A stretch of DNA of 64,000 nt from RPRC01 sp964536305 (GTDB lineage Bacteria; Desulfobacterota; Desulfuromonadia; Geobacterales; Geobacteraceae). Each line of letters begins with the position of its first letter. Within the stretch, counting starts at the first letter, position 1. A program made the translations under genes and the position numbers. The stretch lies in NCBI GenBank assembly GCA_964536305.1, contig CAZHVY010000015.1, positions 8,150 to 72,149 of the forward strand, written 5' to 3'. Shown piece after piece: positions 1 through 7,798 of this stretch. Under the pieces are notes generated by a model, which saw only the letters and a list, made by a program, of their open reading frames with translations, was not told where the DNA came from and did no database searches.

Positions 1-331
1 CCACGGCCTTGGCCGGATCCCGGACTCCGAGATGGGTTCTGGCCACTCCGCCAAAAAATAGCGGGCACTTTTCATTTGCATCACCACAGAGGGTAATAAC
101 GTAATCAAATTCCTGCCCGGAGAACTCATCCAGATTCTTGGAACGGTGATCTGAGATGTCGACGCCGATCTCCCGCAAAACCTGGATGGCCCTTGGATTG
201 ACAAACGACGCCTCGGAGCCGGCGGAAACCGCCTCCAGCCGGTCACCCAGGAAATGATTGGCAATTCCCTCCGCCATCTGGGAACGGCAGGAGTTGGCGG
301 TACAGAGGAACAGGACTCTCTTCTTTGGCAT
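1..331 (-). CDS. arsC: Arsenate reductase, low-molecular-weight phosphatase type (3' end outside window)
   Basis: Reduces arsenate to arsenite in the cytoplasm with thioredoxin as electron donor. About 110 residues are visible, starting MPKKRVLFLCTANSCRSQMA; the CTANSCRS stretch is the CX5R(S) phosphate-binding loop of the low-molecular-weight tyrosine phosphatase fold, and the later CGDANEKCP stretch fits the resolving cysteines of thioredoxin-linked ArsC enzymes. The gene runs off the left edge. It follows arsR on the same strand with a 50-base gap that holds an operator-like palindrome, so it is very likely arsenic-induced. Confidence 0.9.
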   Translation of the reverse strand, partial: MPKKRVLFLCTANSCRSQMAEGIANHFLGDRLEAVSAGSEASFVNPRAIQVLREIGVDISDHRSKNLDEFSGQEFDYVITLCGDANEKCPLFFGGVARTHLGVRDPAKAV

Positions 332-348
332 AATCTCTCCTTCAGCAT

Positions 349-364
349 ATCCGCATGAGCGGAT
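349..364. promoter_or_regulatory. Probable ArsR operator in the arsR-arsC gap
   Basis: ATCCGC-ATGA-GCGGAT is a perfect 6-bp inverted repeat between arsR and arsC. Nearly the same sequence occurs upstream of arsR at 732-745, which suggests a second binding site for the same repressor and possibly an internal promoter for arsC. Confidence 0.6.
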
Positions 365-381
365 TTTGACATACAAAAAAA

Positions 382-720
382 TTACGCGCAGATATTATTG
401 CGGCTTAATTCATTAAAACGCAAACGGTCTGATACCGTCACCTCCAAGGTTGGAAGGGCGGTTCGAAGAGTGTCGAGCAACCCTGCCTGCAAAGCATTTC
501 CATTGTCGGATATGGAATAGTACATCCACACCCCGCACCTCCGGTCATCCACCCAACCGGAATTCTTCAGGTAGGCCAGGTGCCGCGAAACCGTTGACTG
601 GGGCAGCTGAAGTACAGCCATGAGATCGCAGACGCAGAGCTCGCCTTCCAGCAACAAACAGAGGATGCGGAGACGGGTCTCGTCGGAAAGTGCCTTGAAC
701 ATGCGGGCCGTTGTTTTCAT
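382..720 (-). CDS. arsR: ArsR/SmtB family arsenic-responsive repressor
   Basis: Winged-helix repressor of 112 residues that leaves DNA when trivalent arsenic binds. The ELCVCDL motif at residues 27-33 (Cys29, Cys31) is the classic metalloid site on the recognition-proximal helix, followed by a helix-turn-helix with QSTVSRHLAYLKNSG. It heads the operon with arsC. The ribosome site before ATG 720 is weak. The operator-like palindrome just upstream of its start implies autoregulation. Confidence 0.92.
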   Translation of the reverse strand: MKTTARMFKALSDETRLRILCLLLEGELCVCDLMAVLQLPQSTVSRHLAYLKNSGWVDDRRCGVWMYYSISDNGNALQAGLLDTLRTALPTLEVTVSDRLRFNELSRNNICA

Positions 721-731
721 GTTTCAAATAT

Positions 732-745
732 ATCCGCATAGGCGG
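732..745. promoter_or_regulatory. Probable ArsR operator upstream of arsR
   Basis: ATCCGCATAGGCGG, a near copy of the palindrome at 349-364, lies 12 bases upstream of the arsR start codon, where a bound repressor would block transcription or its early elongation. Function is inferred from position and repetition. Confidence 0.55.
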
Positions 746-857
746 TTTCTTTCAAGGATAATTTTCGAACTCTCCCCTCTCCGCTTTACCCGCTTCCCCA
801 AAAGTGGTAATTGTCAATACCTGAACATTCACTTTGCCGATCAATGAATTTTCCGTG

Positions 858-886
858 TTGACATTAGTATCAATTGATACCATACT
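858..886 (+). promoter_or_regulatory. Promoter with embedded operator for the toxin-antitoxin pair
   Basis: TTGACA at 858-863 and CATACT at 881-886 are separated by exactly 17 bases. The spacer contains the perfect 14-bp palindrome GTATCAATTGATAC at 867-880. A DNA-binding antitoxin sitting here would occlude the promoter, the usual autoregulation of toxin-antitoxin operons. Confidence 0.7.
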
Positions 887-942
887 TGGTTCGTGGCATG
901 GCCATACGCCATCCCGGACTCATGTGCGGGGAGGCATCATCC

Positions 943-1308
943 ATGGCCAGGCCGAGCCACAAGGAGTTGAACGGAAAGCTGCAAGCGGCTCTGAAATCAG
1001 TCCATGCGAACCGAATCGTCCTGCTTGAGCCCGCGGTTCTAGTGGCTGACGCTGTTGAACTTGGCTATTCCATCAGGGATGAATTACAGATCGTCCTGAT
1101 TGACCTTTTGAACAGCAGCAGCCCGGAAGAATACGTCGGCTGCCGGCCGCCGGAAAAATCGTATGAGACGAAAATCCTCGACCTGGAGCTTTGGGCTTTT
1201 TCCGTGGCGATTCCAAGATTCCACCCTCGGATCTATTTCAAATTTTCTTTATGCGGCGATACCTTCTATCTGGTATCGCTGCATGTATGTCGCAGTCAGG
1301 GGGAGTAG
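943..1308 (+). CDS. Small protein, candidate toxin paired with Panacea antitoxin
   Basis: A 121-residue protein starting MARPSHKELNGKL. I chose ATG 943 because GGGGAGG lies 9 bases upstream; the frame is open further 5'. The N-terminal half is helical; the C-terminal half has alternating hydrophobic strands (IYFKFSLCG, FYLVSLHV) that resemble the end of RelE/MqsR-like folds, but I cannot assign a family. It sits 12 bases before the antitoxin gene and shares its promoter. Toxin role is inferred from the order toxin then MqsA-like antitoxin. Nothing shows the catalytic activity. Confidence 0.6.
   Translation: MARPSHKELNGKLQAALKSVHANRIVLLEPAVLVADAVELGYSIRDELQIVLIDLLNSSSPEEYVGCRPPEKSYETKILDLELWAFSVAIPRFHPRIYFKFSLCGDTFYLVSLHVCRSQGE
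1256..1279. repeat. Inverted repeat in the 3' end of the candidate toxin gene
   Basis: GCGATACC-8 bases-GGTATCGC, perfect 8-bp arms. The GATACC half matches the half of the operator palindrome at 867-880, so it could be a second antitoxin binding site, or a hairpin tuning expression of the downstream antitoxin. Confidence 0.45.
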
Positions 1309-1320
1309 GAGAGGTTTGCT

Positions 1321-2163
1321 ATGAAACGGAACAAATCAACGGTTACCTGCCCTCAGTGCGGGGAACAGGCCCTGAGTGTCGAGGTGGAGAAGAAGGTTGT
1401 GTTCAAAGGTGCAGACCTCAATTACTCCGCCCATCTGCACCGTTGCGCCGGTTGTGGGCTGGAGTTGGCGAGTGTCGAAGACGCGGCCGACATGCAGGAT
1501 CGCTTGACGGATGCCTACCGCCGGAAGGTTGGTCTGCTCGACGGCGAACAGATTCGCGGCTTGCGCCGGAAAAAGGGACTATCCCAACAGGCGCTCGCCG
1601 ACGCCCTTGAAATCGGGATTGCCAGCGTCAAGCGCTGGGAGAACGGCGTCATCCAGTCCAGGGCCATGGACAACCTGTTGCGGACCCTGCTGGAAGAGCA
1701 CCCGTGCAACGAGCACACCGGCAACCGGGACTTCTCCATCCCCCGCATCCGTCTGGTCCTCGATACCTTTCAACGCTGTCTTGGCCGTCCGCTCTTGAAG
1801 AAAAACGACAGGGTGCTCTATGCCGCCAAGTATCTCTGGTATGCCGACATGACCGCCCGCCGCGACTTGGGACGCGGCATTACGGGCGCGACCTATGCCG
1901 CCCTCCCCATGGGGCCGCAGCTGAACAATTACCGGGACCTGGTGGACGAGATCCTCAAGGCCGATTCGGCCTCGGCGGAGCCGCTTTCCGCCGGAGAAAA
2001 AGCGGTGATAGCCGCTGTCGCGAAAACCTTTCCCACCAACAAGGCGGTGTATGACGCCGCCCACCGCGAACCCCTGTGGAGAGATTGCCCTACCGGGGCG
2101 CTCATACCCTACACACGGGCGGACAGCCTGTCGGAAATGCCGAAAATCACTAGCGCTGTTTGA
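1321..2163 (+). CDS. Antitoxin: MqsA-like zinc finger, HTH and Panacea (DUF4065/SocA-like) domain
   Basis: A 280-residue protein with three parts. Residues about 9-46 hold a YgiT/MqsA zinc finger with CPQCG and CAGCG. Residues about 70-110 are an XRE-type helix-turn-helix (GLSQQALADAL, SVKRWENG). Residues about 140-270 match the Panacea/DUF4065 domain (AAKYLWYADM, GPQLNNYRDLVDEI). Panacea domains are known as promiscuous antitoxin modules that neutralise many unrelated toxins. The HTH probably binds the palindrome in the promoter at 858-886. A strong purine-rich ribosome site precedes ATG 1321. Confidence 0.85.
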   Translation: MKRNKSTVTCPQCGEQALSVEVEKKVVFKGADLNYSAHLHRCAGCGLELASVEDAADMQDRLTDAYRRKVGLLDGEQIRGLRRKKGLSQQALADALEIGIASVKRWENGVIQSRAMDNLLRTLLEEHPCNEHTGNRDFSIPRIRLVLDTFQRCLGRPLLKKNDRVLYAAKYLWYADMTARRDLGRGITGATYAALPMGPQLNNYRDLVDEILKADSASAEPLSAGEKAVIAAVAKTFPTNKAVYDAAHREPLWRDCPTGALIPYTRADSLSEMPKITSAV

Positions 2164-2203
2164 TAACAGATAGATTTGGCCGAACTTTAATCGAGAGATC
2201 TCC

Positions 2204-3628
2204 ATGACCATCGCAAACAAGGAATTCGAACTTCTTCGCACCTTCCTGAAAGATATGTTCCAGTTCGAGGATCACGACCTGGACTTCGGAATCTACCGGA
2301 TTATCCGGTTCAAGCGCCGGTTCATCGGGAACTTTATTGATGGCGACGGGGAAAACAGCTTGCGGACGACGGTGACGCGAGCGCTGGGAGGGGTGCGTAA
2401 TACCCGGAGCGACACAGCCCGAAACTGGCTGTCGGCCTTCGCCGGCAACTAAGGGACCAAGGGCTCGGAAAAATGGCAGGCCGTGGCGGAGTCGCCGCAC
2501 GATGAAAAGGCGCTGGAGGGCTTGAAATCCCTGTTGGGCCTGGCGGATGACGCCGAGCGCGAACAGGCCGAGCAGCACCTCAAGACCTTCCTCGAAACCA
2601 GGCAACTATCCGCGGAGCAGCTTGAAGTGAAGGTTTACAACCACCTGCTCAACTTTTTCGAACTCTACTAACAGAACGGCGACTTCGGCTACAAAACCCG
2701 CGCCGCCAGCGCCTTCAAGGTCCCCTACGAGGTGCAACGGGACCTGCTGGAAAAGGTTTTTCACAAGGTGCGGTACGACATCGACAAGCGATGCTATCGT
2801 TATGAAACCGTACGCCAGAGCGTGGCCGGCGAGCCGGGGGATTTCATCGACCGTTACTCTGTCAGCTATGAGTTTGAAAAGGACGAGGAACGGCGCGCTT
2901 TCGAGCAGAATGGCGGACTGCGGGAACAACTTGAACTGTGCTTCAGGGAACCGCAAGAGCCCTACCATATCTATGAACCGCTGTTGAACGAGGCAGAGGA
3001 GAAGCTGCTGAAGAAACACAAGCTCCAGCGAGTCGGCATCTCTCCCGACAAACTGAACGGCGGGGAGCGCAAGTTTCTGCGGGACATCCTGTCCTTTATC
3101 GACACCAATTATTCCCGTGACCACCGGGAGTTCTACCTGATGCGCAACGTTGAATCCCTCCGTTCCATCGGGCTCTACCTGGAGGGTGAAACCCGGGTCT
3201 TCTACCCCGATTTCGTGTTATGGATCGTGGATGACAAGGCCCACAAGACCACCCTGGTCCTGTTCGACCCGAAAGGGCAGACAGGGATCGTCAAGGAGGA
3301 CGACCTGGGACTGAACGGCGCGGACGGGATGAACGACAAGGTGCGGGTGGCGACCGGCGGTCAGCTCGCGGAACTCGCGCGCCAGCTGCGCAAGCGGACC
3401 GGACGGCAGTGGGATATTCAATCGTACATCCTGCTCCGGGACACATCAAAGCTCGGCAAATGGAAAGGCGCCGCCGCGGCCGACAAGGAAATGGAGCTGG
3501 CGGAGGCGATGATTCAGAAAGGCGTGCTGCGCCTGGATTGGCACCAAAAGAACGAGCAGGGCCAGGATTCCGTGCCGCTTCGCGATGGCCGGAGTTATCT
3601 GAGCAGGATTTTTGAAAGGCTGATCTGA
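2204..3628 (+). pseudogene. Decayed type III-like restriction-modification locus: mod N-terminus fused to res C-terminus
   Basis: A single reading frame runs from ATG 2204 to the stop at 3628, broken by two in-frame TAA codons at 2450-2452 and 2669-2671. The first about 175 codons resemble the N-terminus of site-specific DNA methyltransferases of large type III-like systems (FLKDMFQFEDHDLDFGIYR). From about 2730 the frame instead encodes about 298 residues like the C-terminus of the partner helicase/nuclease (FYPDFVLWIVDD, VLFDPKGQTG). This points to an in-frame internal deletion removing the methylase core and the helicase motor, plus nonsense mutations. The 298-residue tail from 2732 could still be translated but would be nonfunctional as a restriction enzyme. 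Confidence 0.75.
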
Positions 3629-3661
3629 CGATGTTGCCGGGAATGCCGATTCCTTGCGCGG

Positions 3662-3931
3662 TTAGCCGCAACAGGCTCCGCCTGGTTTATTGCCCCCGGA
3701 GCAGCATGATGACTCGGCAGACGGTTGTGGCGTGAGAATATCGGCGGAAAACTTCCGCATGGCGCTCATGGCGCCCTTCTCAACCATGTGTCCTGTTTCA
3801 ATCGCCGCCTTAATGGTCTCATCATCGATTCCAAGTTCACGGGCCTTGTCCACATGCCATTCGAGACACGGCTGGCAATGGGCGCCTATCGAAGCTCCGA
3901 TGGCGATTAGCTCCCTGGTTCGCTCATCCAT
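3662..3931 (-). CDS. Carboxymuconolactone decarboxylase/AhpD-family protein with Cys-rich tail
   Basis: An 89-residue protein starting MDERTRELIAIGAS; start chosen at 3931 because GGGGG lies 6-7 bases upstream, although the frame is open to 3958. The CQPCLEWH motif is the redox CxxC of AhpD-like alkylhydroperoxidase-fold proteins. The C-terminus has CCSGG and CCG, which is unusual for the family and may bind metal or act as a thiol relay. It is the last gene of a four-gene operon of Cys-rich proteins. Substrate unknown. Confidence 0.8.
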   Translation of the reverse strand: MDERTRELIAIGASIGAHCQPCLEWHVDKARELGIDDETIKAAIETGHMVEKGAMSAMRKFSADILTPQPSAESSCCSGGNKPGGACCG

Positions 3932-3979
3932 TGAATACCCCCTTTTTGTCGAAAACATGTTCCTTGCCCAGCCGGAAAA

Positions 3980-4231
3980 TCAAACCGGATGTTCTTCCTT
4001 CCAGACAATCTTTTTTCTGGAAATAATGGCATTACATTTGTTGCAGAAGAATGCCGAGCTGCATTTGGCGCAGAATTGCAGCTTCTCATGGCATACAGGG
4101 CAAAAAGGTTCCATATCGAGCTCGTCGTACGGGGTATAACCATCGCACTGCATACAGAAAAACCTCACCTCTTCCGGCAGAAGTTCCTTCTTCATTTCCT
4201 GACCGCAATTACGGCATAGTCTCCGTTTCAC
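3980..4231 (-). CDS. Small zinc-ribbon protein
   Basis: An 83-residue protein with CRNCG, CMQCDG, CPVCH and CAKCS/CNKCN pairs, enough for two or three zinc ribbons (or rubredoxin-like sites). I favour the GTG start at 4231, which has GGGGGTGA five bases upstream; ATG 4252 and TTG 4267 are also in frame. It has no recognisable enzymatic domain. It lies between the ferredoxin and AhpD-like genes of the same operon, so a protein-protein or electron-transfer scaffold role is plausible but unproven. Confidence 0.7.
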   Translation of the reverse strand: MKRRLCRNCGQEMKKELLPEEVRFFCMQCDGYTPYDELDMEPFCPVCHEKLQFCAKCSSAFFCNKCNAIISRKKIVWKEEHPV

Positions 4232-4267
4232 GACAATCACCCCCTTGCCCATATCATCGTGTGTCAA

Positions 4268-4552
4268 TCACGAATCTGGTGCTCTTTCGGCAAGTTTCTT
4301 CCTGATGAACTTCGAAAATTCGCCCTCGTCCGGGAATTCTATAGCGTCTACAGGACAAAGCTTTGCACACACCTTGCATTCAACCACGCAGTTGTACGGA
4401 TTCTTCACCCGCGCTTTCCCGGCGGCTTCATCGAACTCCAGGACGTCATTGGGACAGAACTCCACGCAAGACTTGCACCCGATGCATTTCTCCTCATCGA
4501 TGGTTGGAAACCATTGAATCTCTTCTCTGGGTATTCCCCGCCAATCTTTCAT
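4268..4552 (-). CDS. 2[4Fe-4S] ferredoxin-like protein
   Basis: A 94-residue protein with two cluster motifs: CIGCKSCVEFCP at about residues 23-34, and CVVECKVCAKLCP at about 55-67, the second with one extra residue between the first two cysteines. This is typical of small soluble ferredoxins that carry low-potential electrons. It follows the Hdr-like gene by 12 bases and is part of the same minus-strand operon, suggesting that it passes electrons to or from that partner. Confidence 0.85.
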   Translation of the reverse strand: MKDWRGIPREEIQWFPTIDEEKCIGCKSCVEFCPNDVLEFDEAAGKARVKNPYNCVVECKVCAKLCPVDAIEFPDEGEFSKFIRKKLAERAPDS

Positions 4553-4564
4553 GCAAACCCCTTT

Positions 4565-4924
4565 TTACGGATTATCAGCGGCCATTTTCTTGATGGCGGC
4601 AACCGCCTCTTCAGTGGTTTTGTTGCGAATATCGAGCGCCACATGCTTCTCCTTATCGAAACCGGTAGCCTCGAAGGCGTCCCGGAACATCTTGGCCTGC
4701 ATCCGTGGATCGCAGCCGGCAACGTAGAGCTTTTCCGTTTCACCCCCGGAGAGCAGCACGGTGATGAATTCGTCACCGTCACCGACACACAACTGCGGAT
4801 GGAGGCAGACGTAATCAAAGAGCTTCTCCCGCCGCACATCGGATAGTACGCCGAAAATATCCATCTTGGTGAAACTGGGGCAGGTTCCCTGGCAGACGCA
4901 CAGCACAAATCCTCTTTTTCCCAT
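4565..4924 (-). CDS. Hdr/hydrogenase-associated Fe-S-like small protein
   Basis: A 119-residue protein starting MGKRGFVLCVCQGTCPSF. The N-terminal CxCxGxCP resembles the start of HdrA-type proteins, and the later CLHPQLC and AGCDPRM pieces recall the MvhD/HdrA segment in which cysteines ligate an Fe-S cluster. Much shorter than HdrA (about 600 residues or more), so it is either a stand-alone cluster protein or a degenerate module. First gene of the four-gene operon. Function unknown beyond probable electron transfer. Confidence 0.6.
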   Translation of the reverse strand: MGKRGFVLCVCQGTCPSFTKMDIFGVLSDVRREKLFDYVCLHPQLCVGDGDEFITVLLSGGETEKLYVAGCDPRMQAKMFRDAFEATGFDKEKHVALDIRNKTTEEAVAAIKKMAADNP

Positions 4925-5056
4925 GACAACCTCCTTGGCAAACGGTTTCTATCCGCTTACAGAATTCTTCTACCTCATAGTATATACGGATACACGGATA
5001 ACACAAAACAACGAGGACTGCTGTGGGTGGAGATACTCCAGCCCGGGGATGGGAAA

Positions 5057-5170
5057 TCAGAATGAAAGCCCGAAAATGTTGGTCAGACTGTAGTAGATGC
5101 CGATAGCAATAAAAATAGATCCAGTGACCCTCCTGGCCCACTTCTCGAAACTGGTCAACGCTTTATATGC
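5057..5170 (-). pseudogene. 3' remnant of a CcdA/DsbD-type membrane protein
   Basis: The minus strand encodes 37 residues (FEKWARRVTGSIFIAIGIYY then a short tail and TGA at 5057-5059) preceded by an in-frame TAA at 5171-5173. It resembles the C-terminus of the intact CcdA-like gene at 7112-7798 (FSEWSKRIGGAIISLVGVYL). No start is present, so this is the leftover end of a deleted paralogue at the tail of the operon. Confidence 0.6.
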
Positions 5171-5204
5171 TTACAATGCGTTTACCCTGCATGCGCCACT
5201 CCTT

Positions 5205-5651
5205 TCAGATTGACCCCGACAAGGAGTCGGGATACTTCACTATCGGCTTGCCGGCCTTGATCCATGGCACTAAACCGCCGGTTACGTTGTACACAGTTTT
5301 GTATCCTGATGTTGCCAGAAATCTCGTTGCCGGAACGGTGCGGTTGCCGACGCGGCAGACAAGGATAACCGGTCTGTCCATTGGAACCCGTGCCCGGACC
5401 TTTTCCAGCCAGACCCCGGGATCCAGCATCCGCCTCCTTTCGTCGAACAGGGTCAGCAGATGGCTGCCCGGTATAACGCCGGTTTCCCGCCATTCCCTTT
5501 CGGTGCGGATGTCTATGACAGGTACTCCTTGTTCGAGCAAAGCCGACAATTCTTTGTTTGTTATGCCGACAACTCCCGCTTCAGCATGATGAAGAAGGAA
5601 AATTTGTATCAGGACGAATATGCACAGGGCTTTCCCTACGATCTTGAGCAT
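5205..5651 (-). CDS. Exported rhodanese-like sulfurtransferase
   Basis: A 148-residue protein with a signal peptide (MLKIVGKALCIFVLIQIFLL, then HHAEAG) and one rhodanese domain; the active loop is CRVGNRT, matching the CxxGxR pattern. Start chosen at 5651 for a compact signal peptide; an alternative ATG at 5690 overlaps the permease stop codon (TAATG), so translational coupling is also possible. Likely periplasmic sulfur or persulfide handling. It is the last intact gene of the ArsR-headed redox operon. Confidence 0.75.
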   Translation of the reverse strand: MLKIVGKALCIFVLIQIFLLHHAEAGVVGITNKELSALLEQGVPVIDIRTEREWRETGVIPGSHLLTLFDERRRMLDPGVWLEKVRARVPMDRPVILVCRVGNRTVPATRFLATSGYKTVYNVTGGLVPWIKAGKPIVKYPDSLSGSI

Positions 5652-5689
5652 GGCGCCGATACCTTTGATTGAGAGGGTAGCGATTCCCA

Positions 5690-6991
5690 TTATCCGAAAA
5701 AGGCGCCGAATATCATACCGGTTATGGTCGCCATGATAATGACGAGCGATACGAACACCACGGTTTTCCGGGTACCCATGACACTGCGCATGACAAGCAT
5801 GCTCGGCAGCGACAGGGCCGGTCCGGCCAGCAGCAGCGCCAGGGCCGGACCCTTGCCCATGCCCGAGCCGATCAATCCCTGCAGGATCGGCACCTCGGTC
5901 AGAGTGGCGAAGTACATGAACGCGCCGGCAAAGGAGGCAAAGAAATTGGCCCAGAGGGAATTGCCGCCAACCGCGCTCGCCACCCATTCAGAAGGGATGA
6001 GCCCCTCATGGCCGACCCGGCCCAGGAGCGCCCCGGCGACCAGAACGCCGAACAGGAGCAAGGGAAGAATTTTTTTGGCAAAATCCCAGGACGAGGAGAA
6101 CCACTCGGAAGTCTCTCCGGTTTCCGTTGTGGTAATGGTGGACAAGGCAATGACCCCGGCTATGAAGGGAATCATCGGTTGTTCGGGAAAAATGAGCGCC
6201 ATGGCAGTAACGAGAACCGCCGAAGAGACGACCTTCCACGCTTTGACGCAAAACCACGCCACAAGAACACAACCCAAGGCAATAGCGGAAAGAGAGGTGA
6301 GGATCCATTTAGCGCCGTAGATGGCAGACCAGAGGCCGGTCGTTTCAGCTGGTTTACCCCAGTTGGCGAAAACCAGAATCCCGATCATGGAGGCAAAATA
6401 TATCACATTCTGCCAGAGCGGACGTTTTACGCCATCATCGGGCAGGACGACTTGAGCGGCGGCCTTCTCCCGCTCCTCTTTGAGGAAGATGAGGTGCATC
6501 ATCGCACCAATAACCACGCTGAACACGACAGCGCCAACGGCACGGGCGAAACCCAGTTCAGGACCGAGTACCCGCGCTGTCAAGACGATGGCAAGAACAT
6601 TGATTGCCGGACCGGAATAGAGAAAGGCCGAAGCCGGACCCAGCCCTGCTCCTCGCAGGTAAATACTGGCGAACAGCGGCAGGACGGTACAGGAGCAGAC
6701 CGCCAGAATGGTGCCTGACACCGACGCCACACCATAGGCCAGCACCTTGTTGGCCCTGGGTCCCAGGTACTTCATCACCGATGCCTGGCTGACAAACACG
6801 CCAATGGCGCCTGCAATGAAAAAGGCCGGCACCAGACACAGGATCACATGCTCCTGCGCGTACCACTTGACCAGATGAAATGCTTCCAGAATTGCATTGT
6901 CGAAGCGTCCCGTACCCACGGGCAGGTAGTAGCAGGCGAGAAACACCGCAATAATCAGTGTGAGTGGCTTCCACTCATCCTTCCAGTTCAT
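5690..6991 (-). CDS. ArsP/SO_0444-type permease
   Basis: A 433-residue integral membrane protein with about 10-12 hydrophobic segments. The conserved AVCSCTVLPLF segment carries the paired cysteines typical of the DUF318 permease superfamily, which includes ArsP (methylarsenite export) and the SO_0444 Cu/Zn exporters. Start set at ATG 6991 (MNWKDEWKPL), with AAAGGA 8 bases upstream. The operon context with an ArsR repressor favours metalloid or organometal efflux; the exact substrate cannot be told from sequence. Confidence 0.8.
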   Translation of the reverse strand: MNWKDEWKPLTLIIAVFLACYYLPVGTGRFDNAILEAFHLVKWYAQEHVILCLVPAFFIAGAIGVFVSQASVMKYLGPRANKVLAYGVASVSGTILAVCSCTVLPLFASIYLRGAGLGPASAFLYSGPAINVLAIVLTARVLGPELGFARAVGAVVFSVVIGAMMHLIFLKEEREKAAAQVVLPDDGVKRPLWQNVIYFASMIGILVFANWGKPAETTGLWSAIYGAKWILTSLSAIALGCVLVAWFCVKAWKVVSSAVLVTAMALIFPEQPMIPFIAGVIALSTITTTETGETSEWFSSSWDFAKKILPLLLFGVLVAGALLGRVGHEGLIPSEWVASAVGGNSLWANFFASFAGAFMYFATLTEVPILQGLIGSGMGKGPALALLLAGPALSLPSMLVMRSVMGTRKTVVFVSLVIIMATITGMIFGAFFG

Positions 6992-7111
6992 ACTTGTTGT
7001 CCTTTCACATCCATTTTCTTCCCCGCCAACCTGGATACTCAGTTCATGCTTGTCGGATTCCAATCATGATGTAACTTTCTGAAAATCCCACACCATTCCC
7101 GGACAGCAGAC

Positions 7112-7798
7112 TCAGAACGCCTGATACAGCAGATACACCCCCACCAGAGATATGATTGCGCCGCCGATCCGTTTCGACCACTCGGAGAAATTGCGCACGC
7201 CCTTTGCCTTGACAAATGCCTCGACAAAGCCGGTGAAGGTGCCGGCCAGCAGCATCAGCATGCAGTGGCCGACGGCGTACACGAAGAGGAGCGCCGTGCC
7301 GTAGGCCACCTCACCCTTGCTGGCCACCAGGGTAAGGATCACCACCAGTACCGGCGTGGCGCATGGCGAGGACACGATGCCGAAAAACAGGCCCAGCAGG
7401 AAGGCCCCGAAAATCCCCTTCCGCTTCGGCTTCACCTCCACATGAAAGGGAAGGCGAAGCTGGTACAAACCGACCATCTGCAGGCCCATGGCCACTGCGA
7501 CCACGCCCAGTGCCAGATACCACCAGCCGCCAATCATCCCGAACATGGAGCCGAGTAGGCCCGCTGCGGCGCCAAAGGCGGTAAAGGTAATGGAGAGGCC
7601 CAGGATGAAGGCGATGGAAAACAGAAACGCCTTCCTCCGGTCTCCGTCCGCATAGCCCCCCACGTAGCCGACCACCAGGGGGATAGTGGCCAGGACGCAC
7701 GGAGATGCGGAAGAGATTATCCCTGCCAGAAAGACCGCGCCGAAAGCGATGATAGGGTATGCCGCGATGATGTGCTCGATATTGTCCAGGAAGCTCAT
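7112..7798 (-). CDS. CcdA/DsbD-family thiol-disulfide membrane carrier
   Basis: A 228-residue protein with six likely transmembrane helices. Two reactive cysteines sit in SSASPCVLATIP and SSPCATPVL, as in CcdA, which moves reducing equivalents from cytoplasmic thioredoxin across the membrane. Its ATG overlaps the stop codon of the upstream thioredoxin gene (ATGA), so the two are translationally coupled and likely form a donor-acceptor pair. Confidence 0.85.
   Translation of the reverse strand: MSFLDNIEHIIAAYPIIAFGAVFLAGIISSASPCVLATIPLVVGYVGGYADGDRRKAFLFSIAFILGLSITFTAFGAAAGLLGSMFGMIGGWWYLALGVVAVAMGLQMVGLYQLRLPFHVEVKPKRKGIFGAFLLGLFFGIVSSPCATPVLVVILTLVASKGEVAYGTALLFVYAVGHCMLMLLAGTFTGFVEAFVKAKGVRNFSEWSKRIGGAIISLVGVYLLYQAF

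Noticed and set aside
2450..2671. The two TAA codons in the restriction-modification relic as recoding events
   Set aside because: UAA has no known amino-acid recoding in such bacteria, and the core domains are missing, so decay is the simple explanation.
5652..5987. N-terminal extension of the rhodanese gene
   Set aside because: It lies in the permease gene out of frame and shows no signal or domain; the signal peptide starts at 5651 or, at most, 5690.
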